Shown here: positions 44,368 to 53,478 of the stretch, piece after piece
Layout of the letters: each line of letters begins with the position of its first letter
Position numbering within the stretch: the stretch's first letter is position 1
From: Flagellimonas abyssi
GTDB taxonomy: Bacteria; Bacteroidota; Bacteroidia; Flavobacteriales; Flavobacteriaceae
Assembly: GCF_019457905.1 (NCBI RefSeq)
Contig: NZ_JAHZSV010000022.1
Coordinates: forward strand, 16,816 to 80,815
DNA length: 64,000 nucleotides
Direction: 5' to 3'
Program-made: the position numbers and the translations under genes
The notes under the pieces: generated by a model
Database searches by the model: none
What the model saw: only the letters and a program-made list of their open reading frames with translations
Told to the model about the DNA's origin: nothing

Positions 44368-45672
44368 TTATATGGGAATAGTTCCTATTAATATAGATAC
44401 AATGGTCATAACAATGGTCGCACCGAATGCATATTTAAAAGTAAACCGCTGATGTTCCGCTAAATCCACTTTTGCCAAACCGATGAGCAAGAATGTCGTT
44501 GCTGTCAATGGGCTCAATGGAAACCCAGTGGTCATTTGCCCCAATATGGCGGCCTGACCCACACTAATGGGTTCTACATTAAATTGACCTGCTACTTCAG
44601 ATATCACGGGCAAAAATCCAAAATAGAAGGAATCTGGGTCAAAAACAAAGCTCAAGGGCATGCTAGTGACTGCCATGATGAGCGGAATTTGTTCCCCTGC
44701 ACCATCAGGAATTACATCAGCCATTGCACTTGCCATTTCAGCAATCATACCGGATTCTGTCATGATGCCGGTAAAGACACCCGCTGCCAGTAGGATACTT
44801 GCCATCAAAAGGGATGCTTTTGCGTGGGAATCTATCCGGGAAGCTTGATCTTTAAGGTTTGGATAGTTTACCATTAGGGCAATTATGGTACCTAGCATAA
44901 ATAGCAGTGCAGGTGCGACAATACCCATGATCAGCAATACAATCACTGCAATGGTCAACAAGATATTGAACCAGAACAATTGAGGCCTTCTCATCCTTTT
45001 TTCTTCTTCTGAAACTTTTTTCTGATACCCGTCAACTTTATCATCATCCATGGAACCCAGTTGAAGCCTTTTAGCCTCTTTTGAGCCTAAATACCATGCA
45101 ATGACCAAAACAAACAATATTCCGAACAATTGGGGTATCATTACAGGAGTGTACAATTCCGTTATCTCGACCTGTAGTGCCGTAGCTGCCCGAATGGTAG
45201 GTCCGCCCCAAGGGACGAGGTTCATTGTTCCTGCACCAAGGGCAACAACACAGGCCAATACCCTTTTGTCCATTTTGAGCTCCTCAAAAAGAGGCAACAT
45301 AGCGGGAACGGCAATGAGAAAAGTAACCGCTCCAGAACCGTCCAAGTGAACAATCATTGAAAGAATGGCCGTACCTATGGTAATTTTTACTGGATTGCGC
45401 CCCACCAATCTAAGGATGGTATTGATAATCGGGTCGAACATCCCAGCATCGGTCAAAACACCAAAAAACAATATGGCGAAGACGAACATGGCGACCACCG
45501 GTGCAATATTCTTGATGCCTTGTATGGCAAAATCTGCGGTATCCAGACCAAAGCCAGCAATCAACGAACCTATAATAGGGACCAGAATCAAAGCGGAAAG
45601 GGCACTTACCTTTTTAGAAAGGATAAGTGCCAGCAATACCACAGTAATCGCTATTCCAGTAAAGAGAATCAA
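44368..45672 (-). CDS. CitMHS-family permease
   Basis: A 434-residue inner-membrane carrier with ~11-12 spans. The motifs 'SIVIDG-like HLDGSGAVTFLIAVPAM', 'NLVPWGGPTIRAATALQ' and 'SMPLSFVFDPDSFYFGFLPV' belong to the CitMHS family (citrate and related carboxylate/proton symport, often with a metal ion). It overlaps the carboxylesterase stop by 4 bp and lies 3 bp before the AtuA gene. It probably imports the acid freed by the esterase. Confidence 0.88.
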   Translation of the reverse strand: MILFTGIAITVVLLALILSKKVSALSALILVPIIGSLIAGFGLDTADFAIQGIKNIAPVVAMFVFAILFFGVLTDAGMFDPIINTILRLVGRNPVKITIGTAILSMIVHLDGSGAVTFLIAVPAMLPLFEELKMDKRVLACVVALGAGTMNLVPWGGPTIRAATALQVEITELYTPVMIPQLFGILFVLVIAWYLGSKEAKRLQLGSMDDDKVDGYQKKVSEEEKRMRRPQLFWFNILLTIAVIVLLIMGIVAPALLFMLGTIIALMVNYPNLKDQASRIDSHAKASLLMASILLAAGVFTGIMTESGMIAEMASAMADVIPDGAGEQIPLIMAVTSMPLSFVFDPDSFYFGFLPVISEVAGQFNVEPISVGQAAILGQMTTGFPLSPLTATTFLLIGLAKVDLAEHQRFTFKYAFGATIVMTIVSILIGTIPI

Positions 45673-47297
45673 TTTTTATAAACTTGGTCTAAAAAGTTAT
45701 AGCGAGCATCGTTCGATGCTTTGATCAATTCGCTTTTGGTATCAATGACCATTACAGGAGGATTACCATCATTTGCTTTGGCGGCATCCCAAGTAGGAAG
45801 CTCCCCATCATTAGGGTCACCTGTTTTAATAAAGTTCGCAAAGAACTCCTGCATGGTGTCGGATGCTTTATAATCATCGGCGGTCCAGGCATAATCATCC
45901 ACAAGATGTAAATTGCCCATAGCATATTCGATTTCTGCGGCATGTGGCGCCCCGATTGCCTTGGGCATTTGAGGTGCTCCGGAATCCCTTTCTACGGTTC
46001 CGCCCGCCAATCCCGAAACTTTATTTTGATCACGTAAGGGTGGACGTATCTTGCTGTATAGATATCGATAAACCGGTTGGTCTGAGTTTTTACGGTGCAA
46101 ATCGAACCATTTCCAAGTACTGTAAACTATAAAGTTATCGGATGCGAGATTGGTCGCTGCCCATTCTACTTCCGTGGATGTGCCATGAGGATAGAGTTCC
46201 AAAACCTCCTCATATTTCTTGGGATAGTTTTGCTTTACCTTTTCAACAAAAGCCTCTTTTGTGATTGGGCCCTGTGTAAATGCCATACCCGGTATTTCCG
46301 CAGAATTCCATCCAACCAATAACGGTACTTGGGCCTGTTGTTTCGAAGCAAAAATTTCAGGCAGCGTTTTGGGTAGAAGATAGCCATCAATTACCATGGG
46401 AAAACCAAACCTTTTGGAGTCGTTATACTTTTCATAGATTTCTCTTGTGCTCAGTTTCCTTAGCTCGGCTATATTTTCCACACCTGTGCTTTCAAGAAAC
46501 TGTGTTCCTTGTTTCTCTGCCTCTTCCAAGGAAACAGGAGCCATTGTAGGTGAAATTGCCGCTCCACTTTCCCCTATTGCCCCTGCAATAAGGCTTTTTG
46601 ACAAGGGGGAGGCCATCTGTACACTCACGCCTATGGAACCTGCAGACTCTCCTGCAATGGTCACTTTCTCGGGATTACCACCAAATGCTGTAATATTCTC
46701 CTGCACCCACTTGAGGGCCATGTTCTGATCCAATTGACCGTAATTACCAGATGCTTTATACGGGGCCTCTGCGGTCAGTTCAGGGTGTGCTAAATTCCCG
46801 AAAATATTCAGGCGATAATTGGTTGTCACGACCACAATGCCCTTTTTGGCCATGCTCTCACCATCATATCTATACTCGGATGCATCTCCAGCAACGTTTC
46901 CTCCTCCATAGAAATAGACCAAAACAGGAAGGTCTTTTTCGCTGTGTTTAGCAGGTGTCCATACATTTAAGTATAGACAGTCCTCACTCAAACCTTTTGA
47001 GCGGGATTTCATATCCCCGAATACCATAGCCTGTATAGGTCGAGGACCGAATGCTTTTGTTTCCTTAACACCTTCCCATGCATCCAAAGGTTGGGGAGCT
47101 TTCCAGCGAAGTTCCCCTACAGGTGGTTTTGCAAAGGGAATCCCAAAGTACTTTTGGATGCCCGAATGTGTGTCATAAAGTCCTTCAATTGTTCCGTTTT
47201 TCAGTTTCACTTGGACTGGAAAGGCATTAGTGTTCTGTGCATGAGCACTAATGCCAAATCCTAATAAAATCATTAAGTTGATAGCTAATTTCTTCAT
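45669..47297 (-). CDS. Secreted type-B carboxylesterase
   Basis: A 542-residue secreted carboxylesterase with a signal peptide (MKKLAINLMILLGFGISAHAQ). Family signatures are 'SEDCLYLNVWTP', the nucleophile motif 'VTIAGESAGSIGVSVQ', 'GESGAAISPT', and the late His region 'AIGAPHAAEIEYAMGN'. It releases an acid and an alcohol from an ester outside the inner membrane. It is the first gene of a five-gene minus operon, with the palindromic operator only 21 bp upstream of its start. Confidence 0.93.
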   Translation of the reverse strand: MKKLAINLMILLGFGISAHAQNTNAFPVQVKLKNGTIEGLYDTHSGIQKYFGIPFAKPPVGELRWKAPQPLDAWEGVKETKAFGPRPIQAMVFGDMKSRSKGLSEDCLYLNVWTPAKHSEKDLPVLVYFYGGGNVAGDASEYRYDGESMAKKGIVVVTTNYRLNIFGNLAHPELTAEAPYKASGNYGQLDQNMALKWVQENITAFGGNPEKVTIAGESAGSIGVSVQMASPLSKSLIAGAIGESGAAISPTMAPVSLEEAEKQGTQFLESTGVENIAELRKLSTREIYEKYNDSKRFGFPMVIDGYLLPKTLPEIFASKQQAQVPLLVGWNSAEIPGMAFTQGPITKEAFVEKVKQNYPKKYEEVLELYPHGTSTEVEWAATNLASDNFIVYSTWKWFDLHRKNSDQPVYRYLYSKIRPPLRDQNKVSGLAGGTVERDSGAPQMPKAIGAPHAAEIEYAMGNLHLVDDYAWTADDYKASDTMQEFFANFIKTGDPNDGELPTWDAAKANDGNPPVMVIDTKSELIKASNDARYNFLDQVYKN

Positions 47298-47317
47298 TGT
47301 GCGTTTGTTCTCTTTGT

Positions 47318-47340
47318 TATTGTAACATATTGTTACAATA
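47318..47340. promoter_or_regulatory. Perfect 23-bp palindrome between the esterase operon and the Nudix regulator
   Basis: Left arm TATTGTAACA (47318-47327), spacer TAT, right arm its exact reverse complement (47331-47340). It sits 21 bp from the carboxylesterase start and 49 bp from the regulator start, in the usual place of an operator for divergent genes. Confidence 0.75.
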
Positions 47341-47388
47341 ATACTTTGTTTTTTCGACTTTTCATGCTTTATTTACAAAAAATCTATT

Positions 47389-48111
47389 TTGAACACTGAC
47401 AAACATTCACTGGGGCCTAAAAAGGAAGACTATCTTTCCCATATCGCATTTGATTCTGTCATATTTGGTTTCAATGGAAAGCAGTTAAAAATTTTGGTGT
47501 TGGAATATCAAAACACCGGCTTATTCGCTTTGCCTGGAGGTTTTGTAAAACGAAACGAAAGTCTCAAAGATGCTGTCACCAAAGGTGTAATGGAGCGCAC
47601 AGGAATAGAAGACCTTTATTTGGAGCAGTTCCATACTTTCGGGGATCTCGATAGATTTGATTCCAAAGCCATGGAGCGAATATTGGAAATGAATGGATTG
47701 GACATCAAGGCTCATGAATGGCTATTGGACCGGTTTATTTCCATCGCCTATTATGCATTGATCAATTTTGAAGAAGTCAATCCCATTCCTGATTCTTTGG
47801 CCGACAGTATTGAATGGTATTCATTGGATGAACTTCCCCCATTGATGATGGACCATGAGGAAATTGTCCAAAAAGCACTTGAAACCATACGTGAAAATCT
47901 GGACAAAAAATTGTTGGGCATGAATCTGCTTCCTACAAAATTTACCATGAAAGAATTGCAGAATGCCTATGAAAAGATAATGGGCGAAACCTTTAAGCGT
48001 ACCGCATTCCAACGGAGGATGCTGGCTACAAAAAGCTTGGTCCGTCATGAAAAGCTATTTACAGGAGGAGCCCATAGAGCACCTTACCTCTATAGTTTTA
48101 AAATCAAGTAA
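47389..48111 (+). CDS. Nudix-fold transcriptional regulator (NrtR/AraR-like) with degenerate Nudix box
   Basis: A 240-residue protein: N-terminal Nudix domain (~15-140, 'FDSVIFGFNGKQLKILVLEY', 'LFALPGGFVKRNESL') and a C-terminal winged helix (~160-235, 'LPTKFTMKELQNAYEKIMGE', 'FQRRMLATKSLV'). In the Nudix box the catalytic RE..EE is changed to K65-G66..E69-R70, so hydrolysis is not expected; it should bind a ligand instead, as NrtR and the Bacteroidota AraR do. The start is a TTG at 47389; no ATG is available in frame and the Nudix domain needs this N-terminus. Divergent from the AtuA operon. Confidence 0.88.
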   Translation: MNTDKHSLGPKKEDYLSHIAFDSVIFGFNGKQLKILVLEYQNTGLFALPGGFVKRNESLKDAVTKGVMERTGIEDLYLEQFHTFGDLDRFDSKAMERILEMNGLDIKAHEWLLDRFISIAYYALINFEEVNPIPDSLADSIEWYSLDELPPLMMDHEEIVQKALETIRENLDKKLLGMNLLPTKFTMKELQNAYEKIMGETFKRTAFQRRMLATKSLVRHEKLFTGGAHRAPYLYSFKIK

Positions 48112-48558
48112 AGCTACAGTCATTTGGGTCTATTTCAAAACCGAACAAAAATTTGGAAGCGTTAGATATAATGGAAACGCCGGACATAGTATACCTCCTT
48201 CGCCGGACAAAATTGAGCACTTTCAAAACTAACACAAAAATCTAATTTTCAACTCACTAAAATCAAATATTGGGCAGCTCAAATCTTCCGTTTTTGGTGG
48301 TCTTAACCATCCGGCTCATCCAACACATTGCGGATGATTTTCTGACCAATGTTATGCGCTATTCCACACCTTTAAGTCTCGGTGGGAAAATCGTGCCGAT
48401 TTTTCACGTATGAGCCATATACCAACCTGTAGCCTTCGCAAAAACGGCTGTAATTTTGATTATAAAGAGTTTACACTTTATTGGAAAAGAGTTGTCCAAA
48501 TTTTATAATCAAAGAAAAGTTCAAACAAACGATGTTTTTCGTTTTATCAACCCTTAAA
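48112..48558. other. Long intergenic region with inverted repeats
   Basis: It has no gene. It holds a 12-bp perfect inverted repeat, TTTGATTATAAA (48455-48466) and TTTATAATCAAA (48502-48513), with 35 bp between. A near-perfect hairpin is at 48382-48407 (GTGGGAAAATCG/CGATTTTTCAC). Both neighbours converge on this region, so terminators are expected. The 48290-48450 part looks structured and may be a spread repeat or a degraded element. Confidence 0.4.
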
Positions 48559-50361
48559 TTATACCTCTTTCATTTCTGGAATAGTAACTGCTATGAGTTC
48601 TTCCTTAAAAAACAGAAGGTCCTTTTGTATGTTGGTGCTTTCAGGAGATAGATACGTTAGAAACAAATCCTGATAATAGGCAATTCCATTGAACAAATTA
48701 CTTCTAAAACCCTCCCATTTCTTGATTTGTTTGGTCGTAACTTCTTCTGAAATAGTTTCTATTTCATTTTTCAAATAATCCACATACATTTTCAATTCTT
48801 TCACAAACATATTTGGGCGATATATGGGGGAAAGTATAGACCCATTTCCATAAATATGCTGCATTATTTTGAAAAGTGACACTTCATTATCGAAATAAGC
48901 CATATTAGGTCCTGGACAAATGACCACACCTTGTTTCTGTCCTTTTATTTCAATATCGTTTTCCAAAAAAGACGCATTGGCCAAACCTACACAGAGGCAG
49001 GCCTTTTCAGTTATTTTGGCTTTGGCGTTTTCATAGGTGTTTCGGGAGACTTCAGACGTTTTGGCCTCCAATTCTTGCAGTTTCACATCTTGATACTTTT
49101 TTGAAGCTGTACAAATGCCTTTTGCACCCAATTCTTTGCTCAGTGCCAAATATTTTTTTGGGCAAGAACTCCCCGCTTTATTGTTAAGGATACGTTTTTG
49201 TTTGTGGTACTCGTTTGTGGTGCCTTTTATGGTGTTAAAAGGAATTCCCAAAGGCGAAATATTGCTTAAATACAAATCCTTTTCCATGGCATTGGCCAAT
49301 AACGTCCTAGTTTTCTTATCTACCGATGTAGCTTCCGGAACCAATAAAAATGGGCTTCCCCAACCTACGGAATCAACTTGGTAATTTTTAAGTAAAAATT
49401 CGTGTTCGCTGGCCGTGCCGACACCACCTTGAACGGTGATGTTTAAATCTAAGGGCTGTTCGGGAACAGCTAGCCCTTTGTGCTGCAACCCTTTAGTCAG
49501 AACATTGTGCGTGTCTTGCACCAGCTCTTCTTTTTTATTTTTAAATTCTTCTAAAATAGGCCCCAATAAGTAGCCATCCGTGGCAAATGCGTGTCCTCCA
49601 CAGTTTAAACCAGATTCAATTCTATATTCGGAAACCCAAAGTCCCTTTTTTGCCAAGAATTTACCTTGAATGATCGCCGAACGGTAATCACTGACCTTTA
49701 GAACAATCTTCTTTTTTAACTGGTTGTTCCTATCGGGAAAGAAATCTTTGAAATTTTCAAAATAACTATATAATCTTGGGTTCATTCCTGCAGAAAGCAC
49801 TACTGAAGAATTTAGGTTACTATTGGCAAAACCCCGAAGTGATGCATGTGCATCATTGAATTCGATAGGCAATTGCTCATTTTTGACAAAGTTATCCTTA
49901 TCAACTTTTGTCATGATATTCACATCAATGTCCCCAGCTTTTAAATGTGCTTCCAAAAAGTTTTCTATATCATCCTTACGTACTGAATCTTCATTGATTA
50001 AATTAGAAAGTCCTTCCTTTAAATAGGATTTATTGGGCAGGGTAGCGATAAACCTTTCCAATACCAATTTACTTTCGGCCAGTTCTTTTTTAAATTTTGC
50101 GAATTTTTCCTTAACAATGGCATCCACCAAGTTTAAATAAGAAGTAACACGTTTGGCTCGATAATCCTGTACTTTTTTTGAAATTTCTTGATAGGGAAGA
50201 TTGAATTTTTTACTGTAAAACGAATTCATTTTCTCCATAAGCTCATCATCAATTATGGATATTACAGAAGAAATTCCATAGTGGGCCACACGAATTGGAC
50301 TGTCTATGGTATAGGCTAACCCCATTACCGGAATATGGAAGGTGTGTATTGATTTAGGCAC
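48559..50361 (-). CDS. Conserved 600-residue protein, possible flavin TIM-barrel enzyme
   Basis: I recognise this as a conserved Bacteroidota protein without assigned function. 'HYGISSVISIIDDELM' opens it. 'SGLNCGGHAFATDG' (GGH at 255-257) recalls the 'G.EAGGH' of nitronate monooxygenases, and 'VQGGVGTASEHEFLL' (312-320) their phosphate-binding Gly turn; 'LGIPFNTIKG' follows. Conserved-looking Cys are C254, C400 ('SSCPKKY'), C417 ('GICTASKKYQ'), C455/C457 ('CLCVGLA') and C482 ('ICPGPNMAYF'), which could bind a cluster or metal. A helical insert (~60-165) is extra. It is transcribed alone behind a palindrome. Function unknown; the flavin-barrel idea is an inference. Confidence 0.7.
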   Translation of the reverse strand: MPKSIHTFHIPVMGLAYTIDSPIRVAHYGISSVISIIDDELMEKMNSFYSKKFNLPYQEISKKVQDYRAKRVTSYLNLVDAIVKEKFAKFKKELAESKLVLERFIATLPNKSYLKEGLSNLINEDSVRKDDIENFLEAHLKAGDIDVNIMTKVDKDNFVKNEQLPIEFNDAHASLRGFANSNLNSSVVLSAGMNPRLYSYFENFKDFFPDRNNQLKKKIVLKVSDYRSAIIQGKFLAKKGLWVSEYRIESGLNCGGHAFATDGYLLGPILEEFKNKKEELVQDTHNVLTKGLQHKGLAVPEQPLDLNITVQGGVGTASEHEFLLKNYQVDSVGWGSPFLLVPEATSVDKKTRTLLANAMEKDLYLSNISPLGIPFNTIKGTTNEYHKQKRILNNKAGSSCPKKYLALSKELGAKGICTASKKYQDVKLQELEAKTSEVSRNTYENAKAKITEKACLCVGLANASFLENDIEIKGQKQGVVICPGPNMAYFDNEVSLFKIMQHIYGNGSILSPIYRPNMFVKELKMYVDYLKNEIETISEEVTTKQIKKWEGFRSNLFNGIAYYQDLFLTYLSPESTNIQKDLLFFKEELIAVTIPEMKEV

Positions 50362-50415
50362 AAACTTTTTTTAAATTAAACAAGACACAAAAGTGACCTT
50401 ACTTTTTTATCCAAA

Positions 50416-50440
50416 CGCTGACATATATCATATGTCAGCG
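50416..50440. promoter_or_regulatory. 25-bp palindrome upstream of the 600-residue protein gene
   Basis: Perfect 11-bp arms, CGCTGACATAT and its reverse complement, around ATC, 55 bp before the start codon at 50361. It is a probable operator of a dimeric regulator. The rest of 50362-50644 shows nothing. Confidence 0.65.
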
Positions 50441-50644
50441 CTATTTACCGTAGTATCTTCTGAAAATTTACCAAGAAAACGGAATGGGACAGGAAAAAGG
50501 TGTACATAGATCATGAAGAAGTATTGAAAAAAACATTTGCATCCAGAGGTGGCCTATATTCCCCTTTCTATATACTATCATAACAAAGCATTTAGAATTC
50601 CATGGACTATTATACTTCGCGATGTATGTCTAATTCATGATCCA

Positions 50645-51880
50645 TTATTTCTCCAATAATAATTCCATCATGGCCAGTGAGGATGCCTTTCCGATTTCAA
50701 GTATACGCTCCTTTGGCGTGCTATCCCCTATTTCATAAGTAATCCCAACTGCGCCATGTCCATACAAAAACCATCCTTTTGATACGGGTTTGTTACTATT
50801 GGAATCTTTTTCGTTTACTTTGTAATCCTCAATATCCTTTTCCAACCGAGCGAACCAATCATCGATAAAGTGGGGCATGGTAGTTCCTTCACGAGTCTTG
50901 TTGGTATAGAAAACATCTTCATAAGTGGAATGAAAATCCAACCCCAAAATAATTTTCCCTTTATCCCTTTTACTACTTTTTTCAATATAAGAGGCTACAT
51001 TGCGAACCTCAGCTTGTCGGTATTTGGACCAATCCCGATTAAGATCCACCCCATTGGAATTGTGTCTCCAATGCCCTAAATCCACTCCATCTGGATTAAG
51101 ATTTGGGAAAGCCAACACCCTATATTTGCTTAAAAATTTAGTGGAAAGTGCAGAGTTTTCCACGATAGTTTCAACAAATTTTTGAAAAGCGAAGAAGCCT
51201 GTGACTTCTGGAGGATGCTGCCTTGTTAAAAGTACAACAATGGGTTTGCCTTGCGGATTTCCCCTGTACATGTCCAAAACCGGGATATTTCTCCCCAAGT
51301 TGGACTTACCGGCGCTTCCCAAGTGTACAAAATCATTGGAATCCACAATATGTTGCAGATACCATTGTTTCACATCATCTGAACTATTGATTTCTTGGGC
51401 CGCAATTAGTTGGGGCTCCCTATTTACCATTAGCCGTAGCATCCGCCCTTTACCTGATTTGATTACATTCACAGAATCCATAATGCCCCATTCCCCATTC
51501 GTTCTCTTTTTGGGTTTGTACCTGTGCCTGAATTCTTCAGGATACTCAAACTCAAAGTAAACCTGCCTTGGTAATTCGGACCAAGTTTCAAAAGCATAGT
51601 AAGGGCTCTTGTTGATGGGAGTGTTCTCTGGGGCAAAATACAATGTAATCGTTGAATCATTCAATTGGTTAGCACCGTTGAGGCGAGCTCCATCAAATTC
51701 ATTGCTCACTGAAACTCCCAATGCTTCAAAGTAATAGGTCTTTTTAGTTTGATAATCTATCGGTTTGTCACTAGTGTCTACCGGATTTTTAAACTTTACT
51801 TTTTTGGGCAGGGTACAATCAACCATTATTAGCGCCAAAGCAAGAGGCAAAACGGTTTCAAAATATCTCTTTATTGTCAT
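50645..51880 (-). CDS. M14-family zinc carboxypeptidase lipoprotein
   Basis: A 411-residue lipoprotein ('ALIMVDCTLPK'). Residues ~1-130 form a beta-rich domain, then the M14 catalytic domain: zinc motif H-P-P-E in 'LTRQHPPEVTGFFAFQ', 'FPNLNPDGVDLGHWRHN' with 'GVDLNRDW' (substrate Arg/Asn), the third ligand in 'LDFHSTYEDVF', and the catalytic Glu in 'GITYEIGDST'. It should trim peptides or amide-linked groups in the periplasm. The start MTIKRYF (51880) opens the signal peptide. It follows the FN3 lipoprotein and D-aminoacylase genes in the same direction. Confidence 0.9.
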   Translation of the reverse strand: MTIKRYFETVLPLALALIMVDCTLPKKVKFKNPVDTSDKPIDYQTKKTYYFEALGVSVSNEFDGARLNGANQLNDSTITLYFAPENTPINKSPYYAFETWSELPRQVYFEFEYPEEFRHRYKPKKRTNGEWGIMDSVNVIKSGKGRMLRLMVNREPQLIAAQEINSSDDVKQWYLQHIVDSNDFVHLGSAGKSNLGRNIPVLDMYRGNPQGKPIVVLLTRQHPPEVTGFFAFQKFVETIVENSALSTKFLSKYRVLAFPNLNPDGVDLGHWRHNSNGVDLNRDWSKYRQAEVRNVASYIEKSSKRDKGKIILGLDFHSTYEDVFYTNKTREGTTMPHFIDDWFARLEKDIEDYKVNEKDSNSNKPVSKGWFLYGHGAVGITYEIGDSTPKERILEIGKASSLAMMELLLEK

Positions 51881-52053
51881 ATTCGTGGTATAAATTATTG
51901 TATCGACCGTCAACACAATCTCATAATAAAAATCTGATTATCATGAGAATAAATTGTTTTGATAGTATTTTAGGACGGCGGTTCATCGAAAAGAATTCCA
52001 TCTGATCAACGATTTAGTATATTAATTTGCTGGAGCTGTTTGGAGTCTACCAT

Positions 52054-53385
52054 TTAAAAAACATTTCCCAAGGCATTGCTCATCTTGGCCCAACCCGAAG
52101 CATCCTGACGAAGTTTTGGCCGTGCCTGTTCTATGTGGATAAACCTTCCCGATGTTTCCGTGGCTGAAGTGCCACAAGGATCGGGAGAACTATTGATAAA
52201 ACGACCTTGTGTGTTGGTAAAACCCCTTAACCGGGTCCAATCTGTATTTATATGGGCAATTTTGAACGTTAACGTATTGTCCTCTACCAAAAGGGCGTCC
52301 CTGATAAGGGCTGCGTAGTCCATATCTGGGATGTCTGTGGTTCCATTGCTCATGATTACATCCGGGTCACCTTCTCCCTTACCAAAACCGTGCAATTGTA
52401 CAAAAATGGTATTCGGAGAACTTGTAGCAATGAGCTCCGTTGTCTTTTGAAACGCTGAAATGGTATTATGGGCCAAATCCGATATACGATAGGCGCCACT
52501 GCTCCCACATGCTGACGTTGTTCCAGAACATTCGGAAGCATCATCACTGTTACATCTGTGCGCACTGCTCAACAAAAGAGCTTTTGCCACATTGTTCCTA
52601 AAAGAATATGCAGCCTGATGACCAGTATTGGTGTCGTATTTAACATGGGGGGCCATCAATACCAAATTCTCCTTTTCGGGGGTTTTACTAAAAACATAGA
52701 TGCCCCAGTAGTTGGATGTATTGGCTTCGTACTCGGCCAAAACATAAAAAACCTGATTGGGCGATAATCCTGTGTCGGTGAACTCTGTAATCTGATAATT
52801 AAAATCAACCGCTTTGGAAACAGCTTCTGAAATATCATTGCTCAATAAAGCATTGATTACATCCTCCCATTGCTCCAATTGTGCGCCATTGGGTTTCCTA
52901 TAACTATTTTCCCCGCTCCCTGGAGCATCAAGAATCAGGTTTTGCAGATATGCATCAATATTCCCTGATGCGAATTGAAGCTCTGCTGCAATGGTTCCAA
53001 TAGTATTCACTTGTAATGTTTGACTTAATTCGGATTCATTTCCTGCGGCATCGGTCGCCAAAACTTGATAGGTATACTCACTTCCGGGTTCCAAATCGTT
53101 CAAGGCATAGAATGTTTGCCCTGAACTGGCCAAATAAGTCCCGTTTTGATATATGGAATAATTTTTGACCCCAACATTGTCCGAAGATGCATCCCAACGT
53201 AAATCTGCCGTGGTCTGGGTCACATTTTCCACGACCAATCCCGATGGTTTTGTAGGGGCCTGGGTATCTTCATCTATCGGGGTTTCGTCGTTTCCTCCAC
53301 TTGAAGAGCACGAAACCACCAGTATCAAAACCATGAGGATGCCCTTCACTTGGCTAAACTTTCTAATCAACTTTTTAGTTCTCAT
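52054..53385 (-). CDS. FN3-domain lipoprotein with hydrolase-like C-terminal domain
   Basis: A 443-residue lipoprotein ('LVVSCSSSGG'). Residues ~42-130 are a fibronectin type III domain ('APTKPSGLVVENVTQTTADL', 'YQVLATDAAGNESE'). The C-terminal ~200 residues have 'LMAPHVKYDTNTGHQA', 'LLSSAHRCNSDDASEC', 'IFVQLHGFGKGEGDPD' and 'GRFIHIEQARPKLRQ'. The spread of H, H-R-x-x-D, H and E residues recalls N-formylglutamate amidohydrolases and poly-gamma-glutamate hydrolases of the M14-like clan, but the match is only by eye. It lies between M14 and D-aminoacylase genes. Confidence 0.72.
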   Translation of the reverse strand: MRTKKLIRKFSQVKGILMVLILVVSCSSSGGNDETPIDEDTQAPTKPSGLVVENVTQTTADLRWDASSDNVGVKNYSIYQNGTYLASSGQTFYALNDLEPGSEYTYQVLATDAAGNESELSQTLQVNTIGTIAAELQFASGNIDAYLQNLILDAPGSGENSYRKPNGAQLEQWEDVINALLSNDISEAVSKAVDFNYQITEFTDTGLSPNQVFYVLAEYEANTSNYWGIYVFSKTPEKENLVLMAPHVKYDTNTGHQAAYSFRNNVAKALLLSSAHRCNSDDASECSGTTSACGSSGAYRISDLAHNTISAFQKTTELIATSSPNTIFVQLHGFGKGEGDPDVIMSNGTTDIPDMDYAALIRDALLVEDNTLTFKIAHINTDWTRLRGFTNTQGRFINSSPDPCGTSATETSGRFIHIEQARPKLRQDASGWAKMSNALGNVF

Positions 53386-53478
53386 TTTTTATTGTGTTGT
53401 GGAAAACAGCATCATATCTAGACTTTTTTAAGCACCGAGCGGTAGTTGTGCCCATTGAATCGCGTCTCTTGGAGAAGC

